Source: Chitinophagales bacterium
GTDB taxonomy: Bacteria; Bacteroidota; Bacteroidia; Chitinophagales; UBA8649
Direction of reading: 5' to 3'
DNA: 64,000 nt
NCBI GenBank assembly: GCA_020635975.1
Contig: JACJYT010000010.1
Coordinates: 1-64,000 of the forward strand
The notes below the pieces were generated by a model. It was given only the letters and a program-made list of their open reading frames with translations. It made no database searches and had not been told where the DNA came from. The translations under genes were made by a program, and so were the position numbers. Shown here one piece after another: positions 34,815-42,522 of the stretch. Positions within the stretch are counted from its first letter, which is position 1; each line of letters begins with the position of its first letter.

Positions 34815-36101
34815 CTACGATCTAATCATACAAGCACCTACCGTAACATTCGTTCCTTCTTCAATCAAAATGAAACTACCTGTGATACGATTGCGGTTGT
34901 AAGCGTCGAAAAACAAAGGTTGTGTAGTTCGAATCTTGATTCTACCGATATCGTTTAAGCCAATATTTTTGTCGTCTTCTAATTTATGTAAGTTATTTAC
35001 ATCCATTTTGTACACGATTTCTTTCACCACGCAACGACAGCTCTTAGTAGTGTGCATCAAAGAGTATTTTCCATTAAGTCTTAATGGGTTTTTGTCGTCC
35101 ATCCAACAAATCATGGCATCAATATCTTGCGAAATTTCTGGCATATTTCCAGTTCTCACTATCATATCCCCTCTACTTACATCCACATTATCTTCTAAGG
35201 TCATAGTAATTGACATTGGAGAGTAGGCTTCTTCTAAAGGCTTTCCTGCAAACTCAACAGATTTTATTTTGCTAGTAAAGCCACTAGGTAGGATGGTAAC
35301 ATCATCCCCCTTCTTAAATACACCACCAGCAACTCTTCCTGCGTAACCTCTATAGTCGTGGTATTCGTCAGAATGAGGACGAATAACGGTTTGTACTGGG
35401 AATCTAGAATCAATATGGTTGTGGTCGTTAGCTATATGAACATTCTCTAAATGATACATAAGAGTGGTACCTTTATACCAGTTCATATTTTCCGATTCGT
35501 TTACCACATTATCTCCTAATAGGGCTGAGATTGGAATAAAATTAACATCTTTAACATTGAGCTTAGAAGCGAATTGCTTGTAATCATTTTTAATTTTATT
35601 AAAAGTTTCTTCACTAAAATCTACCAAATCCATTTTGTTAATACAAATTACAACATGGGGAATTCCTAGTAAGGAAGCAATTAAAGAGTGACGTTTAGTT
35701 TGTTCTACAACGCCGTGTCTTGCATCCACTAAAATAATTGCCAAGTTGGCTGTAGATGCTCCTGTAACCATATTTCTAGTGTATTGGATATGTCCTGGAG
35801 TATCTGCAATAATGAATTTTCTTTTAGGAGTAGAAAAATATCTGTAGGCAACATCTATGGTAATTCCTTGCTCTCTTTCCGACTTTAATCCATCGGTTAC
35901 TAAGGCTAAGTTAATGTTTTCATCACCACGTCTTTCACTGCTTACCTTAACAGCCTCCATTTGATCTTCAAAAATAGATTTACTATCATAAAGTAATCTA
36001 CCAATTAAAGTACTTTTACCATCGTCAACACTTCCTGCTGTAGTAAAGCGTAACAATTCCATTTTTGAATAGGATTCTGCGTTGAATATTTCTTGTTCCA
36101 T
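34815..36101 (-). CDS. cysN: Sulfate adenylyltransferase subunit 1 (GTPase)
   Basis: 428 residues. An EF-Tu-like GTPase: P-loop TTAGSVDDGKST, DTPGHIQYTRNM (G3), NKMDLVDF (G4), then beta-barrel domains (GYAGRVAGGVFKKGDDV). No fused APS kinase is present; cysC is separate. CysN drives formation of adenosine 5'-phosphosulfate by CysD through GTP hydrolysis. Third in the order cysC-cysD-cysN, 60 bases after cysD. Confidence 0.96.
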   Translation of the reverse strand: MEQEIFNAESYSKMELLRFTTAGSVDDGKSTLIGRLLYDSKSIFEDQMEAVKVSSERRGDENINLALVTDGLKSEREQGITIDVAYRYFSTPKRKFIIADTPGHIQYTRNMVTGASTANLAIILVDARHGVVEQTKRHSLIASLLGIPHVVICINKMDLVDFSEETFNKIKNDYKQFASKLNVKDVNFIPISALLGDNVVNESENMNWYKGTTLMYHLENVHIANDHNHIDSRFPVQTVIRPHSDEYHDYRGYAGRVAGGVFKKGDDVTILPSGFTSKIKSVEFAGKPLEEAYSPMSITMTLEDNVDVSRGDMIVRTGNMPEISQDIDAMICWMDDKNPLRLNGKYSLMHTTKSCRCVVKEIVYKMDVNNLHKLEDDKNIGLNDIGRIKIRTTQPLFFDAYNRNRITGSFILIEEGTNVTVGACMIRS

Positions 36102-36161
36102 TTGTCTTCTTCTCTTATGACTTATTATAACAACTTGTTTCTCTTATTAATTGGGAAATTA

Positions 36162-37064
36162 CTAGAAGTAGCCTTCTTTCTTTCTGTCTTCCATAGCTGT
36201 TTCGCTACGTTTGTCATCTGCTCTATTTCCTCTTTCTGTTTCGCGCGCAGAAGCAACTTCCTGAATTATTTTTTCCATGGTATCTGCATCACTTAAATAT
36301 GCTCCTGTAATGGTAGCATCCCCCATGGTTCTAAAACGAACTTGCATATCTTTTACCTCTTCGCCCTCTCTTGGCTGCACGAATTCAGAAACTGCTAGAA
36401 TGGTTCCATTACGAACTACGCATGGTCTAACATGAGAATAGTAGGTTTTAGGAAGTTCGATGTTTTCCTTAGCAATGTATTGCCATACATCTAATTCGGT
36501 CCAATTAGAAATTGGAAAAATTCTAAAATGTTCACCAAAGTGTTTTTTACCATTGAAGATATTCCATAATTCTGGTCGTTGATTTTTAGGATCCCATTGT
36601 CCAAATTCATCTCTGTGCGAAAAGAAGCGTTCCTTGGCTCTTGCCTTTTCTTCATCTCTTCTTGCTCCACCTAAAAGAGCGTCAAATTGATGATCTTCGA
36701 TGGCTTTTAAAAGTGCTGGAATTTGCGCAACATTTCGGCTAGCGTTAGCCCCTTTTTCTTCTACGGCTAAGCCGGCATCGATAGCCTCTTGTACAGAACC
36801 TACAATCAATTTAGCATCTAATAAATCAGCAAGGTAGTCTCTAAATTCTATGGTTTCCGGAAAATTATGTCCCGTATCAATATGTACTAAAGGAAAAGGA
36901 ATTTTTGCTGGGAAAAATGCTTTTTTGGCAAGATGAGTTAGTAAAATTGAATCTTTTCCGCCAGAAAAAAGAATTGCTGGTTTTTCGAATTGAGCCGCAA
37001 CTTCGCGCATTACGTAAATTGCTTCTGCTTCTAATTCGTTTAAATGGTTAATATTATAGGCCAT
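36162..37064 (-). CDS. cysD: Sulfate adenylyltransferase subunit 2
   Basis: 300 residues. PP-loop FSGGKDSILLTHLAKKAFFP near residue 34; LVHIDTGHNFPETIEFRD; LLGGARRDEEKARAKERFFSHRDEFGQWDPKNQRPELWNIFNG and the end AMEDRKKEGYF are specific for CysD rather than CysH. It adenylates sulfate with ATP. Lies between cysC and cysN. Confidence 0.96.
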   Translation of the reverse strand: MAYNINHLNELEAEAIYVMREVAAQFEKPAILFSGGKDSILLTHLAKKAFFPAKIPFPLVHIDTGHNFPETIEFRDYLADLLDAKLIVGSVQEAIDAGLAVEEKGANASRNVAQIPALLKAIEDHQFDALLGGARRDEEKARAKERFFSHRDEFGQWDPKNQRPELWNIFNGKKHFGEHFRIFPISNWTELDVWQYIAKENIELPKTYYSHVRPCVVRNGTILAVSEFVQPREGEEVKDMQVRFRTMGDATITGAYLSDADTMEKIIQEVASARETERGNRADDKRSETAMEDRKKEGYF

Positions 37065-37091
37065 GTTATCTAAATGTTTAGGACTTGCTTT

Positions 37092-37691
37092 CTATTTTTT
37101 TGTAATGAGTGGTAATACGAAATCTAAAACTTGTTGTACAGATTCTTCAATACTTTGGTTTTCTGTTTTTACAATTAAGTTAGGATTAGCAGGACGCTCG
37201 AAAGGGGCATCGATGCCAGTGAAGTTTTTTATTTCTCCTGCTCTAGCTTTTTTGTATAAGCCTTTAACGTCTCTTTTTTCGCATATTTCTATCGGGGTAT
37301 CAATAAATACTCCAATATGATCGTGATCTCCGATAATATCTTGAGCGATTTTTCTAATGCTTTGCGTTGGACTAACAAAACTACATATGGTTACCACTCC
37401 AGCTTCAACGAAAAGCTTGGCAACCTCAGAAATTCTTCTAATATTTTCAATTCTATCTTCTAAAGAAAAGCCCAAATTGTTGCTAATTCCCATACGAATA
37501 TTATCGCCATCTAGCACTTGAACATAAAAACCTCTCTTAAAAAGTTCTTTTTCTAATCCTTTTGCTACAGTGCTTTTCCCAGAGCCGGACAAACCAGTAA
37601 ACCAAATCAACTTGGAACGCTGATTTAGAAATTCTTCTTTTTCACCTCTCGATACGAGCTGATCAAAAATTGGATGAATGTTTTCAGTCAT
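37092..37691 (-). CDS. cysC: Adenylylsulfate kinase
   Basis: 199 residues. P-loop WFTGLSGSGKST, then LDGDNIRMGISNNLGFSLEDRIENIRRISEVAKLF (APS site), VSPTQSIRK, and FIDTPIEICEKRDVKGLYKKARAGEIKNFTGIDAPFERP. It phosphorylates APS to PAPS. First gene of cysC-cysD-cysN, with a TAAATTTG box upstream. No PAPS reductase or sulfotransferase is in the window, so assimilation versus sulfation of surface glycans is unresolved. Confidence 0.96.
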   Translation of the reverse strand: MTENIHPIFDQLVSRGEKEEFLNQRSKLIWFTGLSGSGKSTVAKGLEKELFKRGFYVQVLDGDNIRMGISNNLGFSLEDRIENIRRISEVAKLFVEAGVVTICSFVSPTQSIRKIAQDIIGDHDHIGVFIDTPIEICEKRDVKGLYKKARAGEIKNFTGIDAPFERPANPNLIVKTENQSIEESVQQVLDFVLPLITKK

Positions 37692-37708
37692 ATTCTGATT
37701 TCAGCCCG

Positions 37709-37716
37709 CAAATTTA
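37709..37716 (-). promoter_or_regulatory. -7 box for the cysC-cysD-cysN unit
   Basis: TAAATTTG on the minus strand, a perfect TAnnTTTG match, 17 bases before the cysC start. Confidence 0.6.
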
Positions 37717-37801
37717 GTATTATTAATCCATAATTTTAAACTCTTTCCTTCTTTATTGGTTAAAAGTAGGTGGTGAATAGAAGTAATTTAGGCAATATTA
37801 G

Positions 37802-37809
37802 TAGATTCG
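37802..37809 (+). promoter_or_regulatory. Possible -7 box for gcvT
   Basis: TAGATTCG, one base from TAnnTTTG, 19 bases before ATG 37829. Confidence 0.35.
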
Positions 37810-37828
37810 CAAAAAAATTAAATAGCTC

Positions 37829-38914
37829 ATGAAAAGAACAGCCCTTTACGACAAACACATTGCCCTTGGGGCTAAAATGGTTCCGTTTGCAGGATTTGAT
37901 ATGCCTGTATCTTATTCTGGTATAAAAGAGGAGCATCTTAGAGTTAGAAGCGACGTTGGCGTTTTTGATGTGAGTCATATGGGTGAATTTCTCTTAACAG
38001 GTAAAGATGCTGAGGCTTGCTTGCAATGGATTTGTTCTAATGATATAGCAAAAATGAAGGATATGCAATGTCAATACAATTGTTTTCCAAATTTTGACGG
38101 AGGAATTGTAGATGATTTAATCGTCTATAAATGGAATGATACAGAATATAATTTAGTTGTAAATGCCTCTAATATTGATAAGGATTTTGCTTGGATTAAA
38201 GAACAGATAAAAGCCAAATCTTTCGATGTAGAATTGAAAAACCTGTCGGACGAATTAGCGTTAATCGCTGTGCAAGGTCCAAAGGCTTTGAGTTTGTTGC
38301 AAGGCTTAACAGAAATAAATTTATCTGCCATTCCGTACTATTATTTCGATGCAGGAAGCATTGCTGGGGTAGAGGATATTGTTATTTCGAATACTGGATA
38401 TACCGGAAGTGGCGGCTTTGAAATCTATGTGTGGAATAAAGATGCGCCTAAGTTGTGGGATGCTATTATGGAAGCGGGACTTAGCTATAATGTTCTTCCT
38501 TGTGGATTGGCAGCAAGAGATACCTTACGTTTAGAAAAAGGCTTCTGCTTGTATGGGAATGATATTAATGATTCTACCTCGCCTATAGAAGCAGGACTAG
38601 GCTGGATTACTAAGTTTAGTAAGGACTTTATTCATGCAGCCTATCACAAAGAATTAATGGACGGTGCTTTAAAGAAAAAGCTAGTTGGTTTTGAGATGAT
38701 CGATAAAGGAATTCCACGTCATGATTACGAAGTACTAGATGCTGATGGAAAGAGCATAGGCCTGGTTAGTTCTGGTACGCAATCTCCAAGTTTGGATAAG
38801 GCTATTGGCTTGGCTTATGTAAGTCTTGAACATTCTTCCTTAGGTAGTGTTATTTATATTGCTAATAGAAATAAAGCTCTAGCTGCTAAAGTTGTCAAAC
38901 TTCCATTTGTATAG
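37829..38914 (+). CDS. gcvT: Glycine cleavage system aminomethyltransferase (T protein)
   Basis: 361 residues, standard length. MKRTALYDKHIALGAKMVPFAGFDMPVSY, VFDVSHMGEF, QCQYNCFPNFDGGIVDDLIVYK, SNTGYTGSGGFEIY and CGLAARDTLRLEKGFCLYGNDI are GcvT signatures. It transfers the aminomethyl carbon from the H protein to tetrahydrofolate. The other gcv genes are not in the window. The DUF2452 gene begins 13 bases after its stop. Confidence 0.96.
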   Translation: MKRTALYDKHIALGAKMVPFAGFDMPVSYSGIKEEHLRVRSDVGVFDVSHMGEFLLTGKDAEACLQWICSNDIAKMKDMQCQYNCFPNFDGGIVDDLIVYKWNDTEYNLVVNASNIDKDFAWIKEQIKAKSFDVELKNLSDELALIAVQGPKALSLLQGLTEINLSAIPYYYFDAGSIAGVEDIVISNTGYTGSGGFEIYVWNKDAPKLWDAIMEAGLSYNVLPCGLAARDTLRLEKGFCLYGNDINDSTSPIEAGLGWITKFSKDFIHAAYHKELMDGALKKKLVGFEMIDKGIPRHDYEVLDADGKSIGLVSSGTQSPSLDKAIGLAYVSLEHSSLGSVIYIANRNKALAAKVVKLPFV

Positions 38915-38927
38915 ATAAGACAAGGAA

Positions 38928-39353
38928 ATGAAGGAGAATCCTATAGATAAGGATAAAATAACGGAGAACCCTCACAATCTTCCTTATGCCCATAATATTG
39001 GTAGTGCTTTAATAAAACCGATAGACAAGGCTAAGGTGAAGGGAAAGGCAATGGCTGCCATGTATGAACAAACCGAAAATCAAATGGAGCAGTTGAGAGA
39101 GCAGATGCAATTACTTGCTTCTCAAGCACAAAAATTGCATGATAGAGTGCGAGTTTCGGAAAAAATTTATCAAGCCGATATGGGGTTTGAGCCTTTAGTC
39201 GGACATGAATATTATCTCTACCTTAGAAGCAATGGCAGGTACTTACTTTCTTTAGTTGCTCCTGAACAATGGGGTTCGAAGCTGCCTTTTCAAAGTTTTG
39301 AAGCTAAGGTGAAGTTGTTGGCGGATCATACTTGGGATATGATTGAAACTTGA
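38928..39353 (+). CDS. DUF2452 domain protein
   Basis: 141 residues, soluble. N-terminal KENPIDKDKITENPHNLPYAHNIGSALIKP, a coiled-coil-like middle (MYEQTENQMEQLREQMQLLASQAQKLHDRVRVSEKIYQ), and a compact end with FEPLVGHEYYLYLR and LSLVAPEQWG. This matches DUF2452, a conserved Bacteroidota family without known function. It is probably co-transcribed with gcvT. Confidence 0.8.
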   Translation: MKENPIDKDKITENPHNLPYAHNIGSALIKPIDKAKVKGKAMAAMYEQTENQMEQLREQMQLLASQAQKLHDRVRVSEKIYQADMGFEPLVGHEYYLYLRSNGRYLLSLVAPEQWGSKLPFQSFEAKVKLLADHTWDMIET

Positions 39354-39403
39354 TTTAGGTATAGAAAGTGATAAAAGGCACAGTCTACAATCGAAAGTGC
39401 AGG

Positions 39404-39411
39404 TAAATTTG
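39404..39411 (+). promoter_or_regulatory. -7 box for the rhodanese gene
   Basis: TAAATTTG, a perfect match, 20 bases before ATG 39432. Confidence 0.6.
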
Positions 39412-39431
39412 TGCTATAAAAATTAATAATT

Positions 39432-39713
39432 ATGGGTATCAAAGAAATAATCAATCATCCTAATGCAACTTTAGTAGATGTAAGAACTCCAGGAGAGTTT
39501 ATGGGCGGACATGTAGCAAATTCTATAAACATTCCTTTGAATGAAGTGCCAGACAGAGTTGAAGAATTTCAAAAAATGAGCAAGCCAATTGTGGTTTGTT
39601 GTTTGTCGGGCGGAAGAAGCGGACAAGCAGCAGCTTTTCTTACAGCAAATGGAGTAGCTGAAGTATATAATGGTGGAGGTTGGATGGAAGTGAACGCTTG
39701 TGTAATGATTTAA
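39432..39713 (+). CDS. Single-domain rhodanese-like protein
   Basis: 93 residues. LVDVRTPGEFMGGHVANSINIPLNEVPDRV and VVCCLSGGRSGQAAAFLTANG hold the CxxGxRS active-site loop with the persulfide Cys. The length matches PspE/GlpE-type single-domain rhodaneses, which transfer sulfane sulfur to thiol acceptors. Cytoplasmic (no signal peptide). Confidence 0.92.
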   Translation: MGIKEIINHPNATLVDVRTPGEFMGGHVANSINIPLNEVPDRVEEFQKMSKPIVVCCLSGGRSGQAAAFLTANGVAEVYNGGGWMEVNACVMI

Positions 39714-39765
39714 GCTTTCCTTTTAAAGGTTTAGAAAATATTTAATCGGTCTCTACTATTAGTTC

Positions 39766-39773
39766 TATATTTG
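39766..39773 (+). promoter_or_regulatory. -7 box for the GT4 gene
   Basis: TATATTTG, perfect match, ending 4 bases before the GTG start at 39778; a leaderless transcript is likely. Confidence 0.55.
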
Positions 39774-39777
39774 CCTT

Positions 39778-41016
39778 GTGTTAAACACTGTGCTCATTAT
39801 AGGCTTAGTAAATCCAGAACCTGAATCTTCTGCAGCAGGTTCTCGCCTGTTGCAGATTTTACTTTTTTTTAAGAAGATAAACTATAGGGTTGTATTTGCA
39901 ACATCTGCAAATGCTAGTTCCTTTTCGGTCGATTTGAAGGCTTTAGCAATTGAACATTTTTCTATAGAATTGAATAGCGAAAGCTTTGATGCCTTCTTAA
40001 CTACAATTAATCCGAATATTGTTCTTTTTGATCGTTTTATTACCGAAGAACAATTCTCTTGGAGAGTTGCAAAGCAATGTCCTAATGCCTTAAGAATTTT
40101 AGATACAGAAGATTTACATTGTTTACGGCTTGCAAGACAAGAAGCTTTGAAGCAAAATTTAGCTTTTACAGAAAGCAGCTTATTGAATTCGGATCTAAGT
40201 AAAAGAGAAATAGCTAGTATCTATCGTTCTGATCTAAGTCTAATAATATCCGAATATGAAATGCAAATTTTAAAAGAGGTGTTTAGACTTCCGCCAACTC
40301 TTTTGCACTATTTGCCTTTAATGCTTGATGAATCTAAGTTGTTGGCATTAGATGAATTACCTAGCTTTGAGGAAAGAAGGCATTTTGTTAGTATAGGTAA
40401 TTTTTTACATCCACCTAATTGGGATGCTGTTCAGTACTTAAAAGCGGAACTTTGGCCTTTGATAAGGAAACGATTACCTGGGGTAGAATTACACATTTAT
40501 GGTGCCTATGCAACTGAAAAACATCTTCATCTAAGCAACACCAAAGAGGGTTTTATAGTGAAGGGAAGGGCAAATTCTGCATTAAAAGTAATTTCTAATG
40601 CAAGAGTCTTATTAGCGCCACTACGCTTTGGTGCAGGAATTAAAGGAAAACTGCTAGAAGCCATGCAATATGGAACTCCAAGTGTAAGCAGCTCGATTGG
40701 AGCAGAAGGCATGGGAAATAAAGAGAATTGGAATGGGGCCGTATGCGACGATCGCGAAAGCTTTGCTAAGGAGGCTCTTCGCTTGTATACTGAAAAGGAT
40801 ATATTTCTACAAGCACAATTAAAGGGAAGAGAGATTATTCGAGCTAAATTTTTAAGCAGTGCATATCTTGATGCCCTCGAAGAGCGAATTCAAGATGCTC
40901 AAGTTCATCTTTCAGCTAAACGTCGAGAGAATTTTATTGGAGCAATGCTTCAACAAGAAAACTTGCTAAGTAAAAAATTCTTGGCCAAGTGGATAGAAGA
41001 AAAAGCGAAAAAATAG
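39778..41016 (+). CDS. Glycosyltransferase family 4-like protein
   Basis: 412 residues from GTG 39778. The N-terminal Rossmann domain opens LIIGLVNPEPESSAAGSRLLQILLFF. The C-terminal GT1/GT4 domain shows FVSIGNFLHPPNWDAVQYL, LHIYGAYATEKH, VKGRANSALKVISNARVLLAPLRFGAGIKGKLLEAMQYGTPSVSSSIGAEGM, with the E of KLLEAM in the nucleotide-sugar site. It would add a sugar to a surface glycan or lipid; donor and acceptor are unknown. Its end abuts the convergent pgk. Confidence 0.88.
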   Translation: MLNTVLIIGLVNPEPESSAAGSRLLQILLFFKKINYRVVFATSANASSFSVDLKALAIEHFSIELNSESFDAFLTTINPNIVLFDRFITEEQFSWRVAKQCPNALRILDTEDLHCLRLARQEALKQNLAFTESSLLNSDLSKREIASIYRSDLSLIISEYEMQILKEVFRLPPTLLHYLPLMLDESKLLALDELPSFEERRHFVSIGNFLHPPNWDAVQYLKAELWPLIRKRLPGVELHIYGAYATEKHLHLSNTKEGFIVKGRANSALKVISNARVLLAPLRFGAGIKGKLLEAMQYGTPSVSSSIGAEGMGNKENWNGAVCDDRESFAKEALRLYTEKDIFLQAQLKGREIIRAKFLSSAYLDALEERIQDAQVHLSAKRRENFIGAMLQQENLLSKKFLAKWIEEKAKK

Positions 41017-41017
41017 T

Positions 41018-42235
41018 TTAGATTTCCTCAATTGCAGCAATGCCGGGTAAGGTCTTGCCTTCGAAATATTCTAGCATAGCTCCTCCACCAGTAGAAACAT
41101 AACTTACTTTTTCATTATAGCCAAACAAATTAACAGCTGCAACCGAGTCGCCACCACCAACCAAACTAAATGCACCATTGCTTGTAGCTGCTGCTACTGC
41201 ATCTGCAATTGCTTTGGTTCCTTGTTGAAATTTAGACATTTCAAAAACTCCCATTGGACCATTCCAAAGAATAATTTTAGAGGCCATAATACAAGAAGCG
41301 AACTCCTTTTGGGCAAGTGGTCCTATGTCGAGACCCATCCACCCATTTTCAATATCCGTATTTAAAGCGATTTTCGTATTTGCATCGTTACTGAAAGCAT
41401 CAGCAACTAAAGAATCTGCAGGAAGAAGTATTTTCACGTTTTTAGACTTTGCCTTTTCCAAGATTTCTAGGGCTAATTGGGTTTTATCCTCTTCTACTAA
41501 GGAATTACCAATTTGACCTCCCTGAGCCTTGAAAAATGTATAAGCCATTCCTCCTCCAATAATGATATTATCAGCAACATCAAGAAGGTTCTCAATGATT
41601 TTGATTTTATCGGAAACTTTAGCGCCACCTAAGATAGCGGTAACAGGCTTATCCGTACTTCTTAGAACTTTATTCGCATTTTCAATTTCAGCAGCCATAA
41701 GGAACCCAAAGCACTTATCCGATTCAGCAAAAGAATGTGCAACTATAGTGGTTGATGCATGTGCTCTATGGGCGGTGCCGAAAGCATCGTTTACATAGAT
41801 GTGACCATGCTGGGCTAAGAGTTGCGCAAAATCTTCATCTCCTTGAGTTTCCTCCGGATAAAATCGCAAGTTTTCTAATAATAAAACTTCACCTTTTTGC
41901 AAGGATTTGGATGTAGAAAAAGCTTCTTCACTAACACAGTCATCTGCAAAGAAAACTTCTTGATTGAGTACTTTTTTTAGGTAAGGAAGCAGATGTCGAA
42001 GGGAATATTTATCCTCAGCACCAAGCTTTACACTTTGAAATTCTAATTTTGGTCTACCGAGATGCGACATTAAAACAACCGAGCCACCGTCTTTAAGTAT
42101 TTTTTTTATGCTTGGAAGAGCAGCATCTATTCTAGTCGTATCACTAATTTCATGCTTCTCGTTTAAAGGAACATTAAAATCAACTCGAATTAAAGCGCGT
42201 AAATTTTTAAAATTTATCTCTTGTAGGGTTTTCAT
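41018..42235 (-). CDS. pgk: Phosphoglycerate kinase
   Basis: 405 residues from ATG 42235 (MKTLQEINFKNLRALIRVDFNVPLN); an upstream ATG at 42268 would add 11 atypical residues and cross the promoter. SHLGRPK, LLLENLRFYPEE, FVNDAFGTAHRAHAST-type segment, ILGGAKVSDKI, WNGPMGVFE and LVGGGDSVAA are PGK signatures. Glycolysis/gluconeogenesis, 1,3-bisphosphoglycerate to 3-phosphoglycerate. Confidence 0.97.
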   Translation of the reverse strand: MKTLQEINFKNLRALIRVDFNVPLNEKHEISDTTRIDAALPSIKKILKDGGSVVLMSHLGRPKLEFQSVKLGAEDKYSLRHLLPYLKKVLNQEVFFADDCVSEEAFSTSKSLQKGEVLLLENLRFYPEETQGDEDFAQLLAQHGHIYVNDAFGTAHRAHASTTIVAHSFAESDKCFGFLMAAEIENANKVLRSTDKPVTAILGGAKVSDKIKIIENLLDVADNIIIGGGMAYTFFKAQGGQIGNSLVEEDKTQLALEILEKAKSKNVKILLPADSLVADAFSNDANTKIALNTDIENGWMGLDIGPLAQKEFASCIMASKIILWNGPMGVFEMSKFQQGTKAIADAVAAATSNGAFSLVGGGDSVAAVNLFGYNEKVSYVSTGGGAMLEYFEGKTLPGIAAIEEI

Positions 42236-42255
42236 AAGCTTGTTTTTACTAGCTG

Positions 42256-42263
42256 CAAAAGTA
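42256..42263 (-). promoter_or_regulatory. -7 box for pgk
   Basis: TACTTTTG on the minus strand, a full TAnnTTTG match, 20 bases before the start at 42235; supports that start. Confidence 0.55.
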
Positions 42264-42320
42264 AGCAAAAGCGCTATTTTTTATAGGAAGTATTTTTATC
42301 TAAAAAAAAGAGAATAAAAT

Positions 42321-42352
42321 TTGCAGAAGTTTTAAAATTCAGTTTATATTTG
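42321..42352 (+). promoter_or_regulatory. Promoter of tRNA-Glu
   Basis: TTG (42321-42323), 21-base spacer, TATATTTG (42345-42352); predicted start about 10 bases before the mature tRNA. Confidence 0.7.
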
Positions 42353-42369
42353 CAGTCCGAAAACGAAAT

Positions 42370-42441
42370 GCTCCGTTCGTCTATCGGTTAGGACCTCAGG
42401 TTTTCATCCTGGAAAGAGGGGTTCGATTCCCCTACGGAGTA
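42370..42441 (+). tRNA. tRNA-Glu (anticodon TTC)
   Basis: 72 nt. Acceptor GCTCCGT / ACGGAGT (G1 opposite U72), anticodon stem CAGG / CCTG with loop TTTTCAT giving anticodon TTC, and T-arm GGGGTTCGATTCCCC. CCA is not encoded (ACA follows). It has its own promoter and terminator. Confidence 0.97.
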
Positions 42442-42447
42442 CAAAGG

Positions 42448-42480
42448 AAAAGCCCCAATCAGAAATGATTGGGGCTTTTT
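42448..42480 (+). terminator. Terminator of tRNA-Glu
   Basis: AAAAGCCCCAATCA - GAAA - TGATTGGGGCTTTTT, 6 bases after the tRNA. Confidence 0.93.
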
Positions 42481-42522
42481 AGTTTTTGTGTCTTGCACCT
42501 TATTAGCTAAATATATCGGTAA

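Noticed and set aside
42236..42268. Upstream ATG for pgk
   Set aside because: The added 11 residues are not typical of PGK and the codon lies upstream of the TACTTTTG box.
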